This document shows, piece after piece, positions 30,495 through 33,190 of a stretch of 33,190 bases of DNA. How positions within the stretch are numbered: the stretch's first letter is position 1; the number at the start of each line of letters is the position of its first letter. Made by a program: the position numbers and the translations under genes. The notes beneath the pieces were generated by a model, which saw nothing but the letters and a program-made list of their open reading frames with translations, was not told where the DNA came from and searched no databases. The stretch is taken from NCBI GenBank assembly GCA_024399035.1, contig JAKSID010000028.1, forward strand, positions 1 through 33,190, in the 5' to 3' direction. This DNA comes from Fibrobacter sp. (GTDB lineage Bacteria > Fibrobacterota > Fibrobacteria > Fibrobacterales > Fibrobacteraceae).

Positions 30495-32312
30495 ATGAAA
30501 CGAGTTTTGTTCCTTTGCCTAGCCTTGGCGATTTTTGCAAGCGCCCGTCCGTCTCTCCAGTTTGCTACAGAGCGAATCGAAGCCGGCAAGCGCTTGGCTC
30601 TTCAGTTGATTTTCCCTTTGCAAGAATTACCCGGAAACCGCGGTGAAATTAATCTTGTCCCCCAGAACGGATTTTCTCTCATAAGCATCGACAGCACGGA
30701 TCAGGTGATCCGCCCAGGCTTTGACGATATGTTCGAATCCTTCTTCGGTGGCGGCAACCGCGCAGGCTATAAGGCACGAATCTACACATTCAACCTGAAG
30801 GCCCCTAAAAAGACAGGCCGTTACAACGTTGGCCAGATTACCATGGTCATCGACGAGCAGAAGCGTGTTATTGCAAACGAAATTTACGCAACCATTCAAA
30901 GGTCCTACGACGAATCCGCATTGGACGTAACCTTAAAGCCTTCCAAGACCAATATATATGAAGGCGAACAGATTTCTGTGACCCTGGGTTTTCATACCTA
31001 CGAAAACTTTGAAGGCAACCTGCAGGCCACCGACATGAATACCGGCGACGACTTTATCGTCCATCGCAACGACATGTCCAACCTGAAGTTTGAACCTGTG
31101 GAAAACGGAATCCGTGAAATGCAGGCCAGCACAAAGTACGCCTGGTTCAGCCCCACCAAGAGCGGCACCCTGCAAGTTCCGCCCTTCAAGTTCAAGTACA
31201 ACAAGCGCGGCGAGCCCAAGATTGTGGAAGAAAAGAAGCAGATGGGCGGTATGTCTTTCTCTAGCCGCAGCGTCCGTCAGGAATCTATCGAAGCCGAAGC
31301 CACCACACAGCCCATTACTCTTAACGTCAAGCCCCTGCCTACCGAAGGCAAGCCCGAGGATTTCTCTGGCATGGTGGGTAGCTATAGCTTTAAGGCAGAA
31401 TTTGACCGCACCGAGTTGAAGGTGGGCGAAGCCATGACACTCGCCATTAGCATTAAGGGCGACGGCTTGCCGGGTTCCATTTCCGATCCCAGGCTCCCCG
31501 ACTTTAGCGACTTCCGCTCTGTTCCTCCCGAGAACAATATTTCCAAGAAGATTACCGGAAACAAGGTGGTGACCACCAAGAACATAAAGGTGTTCCTCTA
31601 TCCTAAAAAGAAGGGCGAATTCACCATTCCCGAAATTAAGTACTCCTGGTTCAATCCCAGCAAAAAGAAATACGAAACCGCTGTGGCCGGCCCTTGGAAC
31701 ATCGTTGTAGAAAAGGGCGACAACACTGCAGAAGCCGTATTCCAGAATCCCGTGGCGGCCGCAGGCCCCGCCGCAGTGAAAAAACAGGAAATTGAATCCC
31801 TGGGTAAGGACATTCGCTTTATCCATAGCATGAAGGGCGCTTCCGATAAGCCGGCACCCTACAGAACCATTTGGTACTGGGTCGCCCTGCTTGCAACCAT
31901 TCCGTTCTATTTCATCGTTACCTTCGCCGTATTCCGCAAGCGTAAGAACAGCAACAACGTGGCTCTGGTCCGTAAGGGCAAGGCCAACAAGCAGCTGAAG
32001 GCACGCTTTGCAAACGCTAACGCAGCACTCGCCAAGGGCGACGCCAAGGCGCTCTACGCCGCGCTGGAAAACGGTCTGGTAGACTACCTGAGTGATTTGA
32101 CCAACGCCGAATTCAAGGGCATGACTCGTCCGCAGATGAAGCAGGAACTGGAAAAGCGCGGCGTTTCCGCAGAGACCATTTCCGCCATCGACAGCTGGCT
32201 TGAAAAGTGTGCCTTTGCAAGATTCGCACCGGTGAACCCCACCGCCGAAGAACAAAAGCTGATGCTCAAGGACGTTGAAAGCCTCTGCGAAAACCTTGGC
32301 GACTTGAAGTAG
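30495..32312 (+). CDS. batD: BatD family protein
   Basis: A 605-residue protein with an N-terminal signal peptide (about residues 1-17), a long extracytoplasmic beta-rich part, and a single membrane helix near residues 458-477 (WYWVALLATIPFYFIVTFAVF) followed by a basic cytoplasmic tail that is mostly helical. The openings VTLKPSKTNIYEGEQISVTLGFHTYENFEG and EFDRTELKVGEAMTLAISIKGDGLPG are the repeated BatD domains. Bat (Bacteroides aerotolerance) proteins are thought to form an envelope complex with VWA-domain BatA/BatB and the ATPase MoxR; the function is poorly defined. batE follows after 14 bp. No moxR, batA, batB or batC precedes it here. Confidence 0.9.
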   Translation: MKRVLFLCLALAIFASARPSLQFATERIEAGKRLALQLIFPLQELPGNRGEINLVPQNGFSLISIDSTDQVIRPGFDDMFESFFGGGNRAGYKARIYTFNLKAPKKTGRYNVGQITMVIDEQKRVIANEIYATIQRSYDESALDVTLKPSKTNIYEGEQISVTLGFHTYENFEGNLQATDMNTGDDFIVHRNDMSNLKFEPVENGIREMQASTKYAWFSPTKSGTLQVPPFKFKYNKRGEPKIVEEKKQMGGMSFSSRSVRQESIEAEATTQPITLNVKPLPTEGKPEDFSGMVGSYSFKAEFDRTELKVGEAMTLAISIKGDGLPGSISDPRLPDFSDFRSVPPENNISKKITGNKVVTTKNIKVFLYPKKKGEFTIPEIKYSWFNPSKKKYETAVAGPWNIVVEKGDNTAEAVFQNPVAAAGPAAVKKQEIESLGKDIRFIHSMKGASDKPAPYRTIWYWVALLATIPFYFIVTFAVFRKRKNSNNVALVRKGKANKQLKARFANANAALAKGDAKALYAALENGLVDYLSDLTNAEFKGMTRPQMKQELEKRGVSAETISAIDSWLEKCAFARFAPVNPTAEEQKLMLKDVESLCENLGDLK

Positions 32313-32326
32313 GGAGAATTTGAAGA

Positions 32327-33097
32327 ATGAAAAACTTGCTTAAAATTTTTGCTATTTCCGTTTTTCTGTTTTTCGCACAGACTGCATTTGCAGAAACCGT
32401 ATGCCCCGGCATTGACGCTGGCACCAAGGCCTACAACGAAAACGATTTCGAGCGTGCCATCGACGAATGGCGTTCCTGCGTAGACAACGGCATCCAGGAT
32501 GCCGATCTCTACTACAACCTAGGTAACGCCTACTTTAGAAACGCCAAACTGGGCTTCGCTATTTTCTACTACAAGTCCGCCCTGCGCCTGCGCCCTAACG
32601 ACGTCGACATCCAGCATAACCTGACCTACGCCCAGGCCATGACCAAGGACAAGGTAGACGACGATGACGAAGAAAACCCGCTTTTGGCAGGGCTCTTCAA
32701 GGCTCACCATGCCTTGTCATTGAAAGTCCAGCTGTTCGTGCTGCTTGGAATCTTCTGGCTTATTGCATTCGCTATGGTAGGCAACCGCATTAGCCTTAGC
32801 GAACGTCGCAAGAACGTATTCATGGGAATCATTTTCGCGCTCACATCCGTTGCCTGCGTCATTGCAGCAAGCGCCGGCTACAAGATTTTCCTTGCAGAAA
32901 CAGAAGTCACCGGAGTCGTTACCGCTGCCGATGCAGACGTTACAAGCGCTCCCAGCAACAAGTCCCAGACTTTGAACACCCTTTCCGAAGGCACCTCTTT
33001 CGAAGTACTTTCCCAGCAAGGCAATTTTGTTGAAATTCGTCTCGGTGAAAAAGTCAAAGGTTTCGTCAAGACCAGCGACGTAGGCATCGTTAAGTAA
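32327..33097 (+). CDS. batE: BatE family TPR/SH3-like membrane protein
   Basis: A 256-residue protein with a signal peptide (residues 1-22), then TPR units (GTKAYNENDFERAIDEWRSC and DLYYNLGNAYFRNAKLGFAIFYYKSALRLRPND). Two membrane helices follow (about 129-147 and 162-184), then a C-terminal SH3-like domain (EVTGVVTAADADVTSAPS, then GTSFEVLSQQGNFVEIRL, VKGFVKTSDVGIV). This is the usual BatE layout. AGGGAG precedes its ATG, and the gap to batD is 14 bp, so the two are one operon. The right insertion-sequence end lies 38 bp after the stop. Confidence 0.9.
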   Translation: MKNLLKIFAISVFLFFAQTAFAETVCPGIDAGTKAYNENDFERAIDEWRSCVDNGIQDADLYYNLGNAYFRNAKLGFAIFYYKSALRLRPNDVDIQHNLTYAQAMTKDKVDDDDEENPLLAGLFKAHHALSLKVQLFVLLGIFWLIAFAMVGNRISLSERRKNVFMGIIFALTSVACVIAASAGYKIFLAETEVTGVVTAADADVTSAPSNKSQTLNTLSEGTSFEVLSQQGNFVEIRLGEKVKGFVKTSDVGIVK

Positions 33098-33135
33098 AAT
33101 TCATCCTAGATTTAATACAAGAAAAGTCCCGTGAC

Positions 33136-33182
33136 AATGAACTGACCCCAAAAAGTTGGACAGTTTAAAGTTAGGATAAAAC
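33136..33182 (+). mobile_element. IS3-family-like terminal inverted repeat, right boundary
   Basis: This block is identical over 47 bp to the left copy (7-53, inverted). The tip TGAACTGACCCC points into the window, so the element body would continue past the right edge. The few bases after it (TGCGTAAT) differ from the left copy. Confidence 0.7.
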
Positions 33183-33190
33183 TGCGTAAT

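Noticed and set aside
30933..32255. 440-residue open frame on the minus strand
   Set aside because: It is antisense to batD and composed of low-information Gly/Val/Leu-rich sequence.
7..33182. Composite transposon carrying the whole window
   Set aside because: The enclosed genes are core functions (rplT, infC, prfA, trmO) in conserved orders, with no cargo-type genes.

Overview
The window looks like a stretch of a Fibrobacter-type chromosome (phylum Fibrobacterota). Three things support this. The protein at 4597-7356 has the length, lipoprotein signal and domain order of the Fibrobacter succinogenes paralogous family known as TIGR02171. There is a secreted plant-cell-wall-type esterase and a futalosine-pathway menaquinone gene. 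Many gene starts carry a Bacteroidetes-like TAnnTTTG promoter element. Most of the content is housekeeping. Both ends of the window run into the same 47-bp IS3-like terminal inverted repeat, so the window is probably bounded by two insertion-sequence copies (or is a contig that broke at them).

Layout. 71-3323: an unknown protein, a membrane-anchored NERD-domain protein and an M16 zinc protease. 3438-7356: a membrane diguanylate cyclase converging on the TIGR02171 lipoprotein. 7367-8817: the infC-rpmI-rplT translation operon on the minus strand with a structured leader and a terminator. 8837-8978: tRNA-Gly(TCC) with promoter and terminator. 9019-14000: a plus-strand series with a TrmA/RlmD-type RNA methyltransferase, a DUF6544-like membrane protein, an MFS transporter, a Nudix hydrolase and an RmlD-like reductase, converging on trmO (minus). 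14847-17006: an orphan TAXI substrate-binding lipoprotein directly followed by the glutamate symporter gltS. 17110-19143: prfA and prmC, encoding release factor 1 and its methylase. 19209-27054: a long minus-strand series read from right to left as a degenerate tandem ABC ATPase, mrp, DUF971, a short sigma-70 factor, a TPR protein, a TPR lipoprotein, and then a separate 76-aa gene. 27093-28914: a secreted esterase whose 3' side carries three identical 96-bp repeats before a terminator. 29065-33097: mqnC, a complete tiny transcription unit for a 20-aa peptide, and batD-batE.

How the parts relate. Translation and its control dominate (IF-3, L35, L20, tRNA-Gly, RF1, PrmC, TrmO, an m5U methyltransferase). 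mrp with DUF971 is a likely iron-sulfur assembly pair. The sigma factor lacks region 1.1, as in Bacteroidetes primary sigma factors. Eight genes without a Shine-Dalgarno sequence have a TAnnTTTG-like element ending only 4-7 nt before the start codon, which suggests leaderless mRNAs.

The least ordinary items are the TAXI-GltS pairing, the 20-aa ORF with its own promoter and terminator, the 96-bp structured tandem repeat, short CCCGGG palindromes inserted in frame inside two proteins, and the complementary degenerate halves of the ABC ATPase. No CRISPR array, prophage or defence system is visible.
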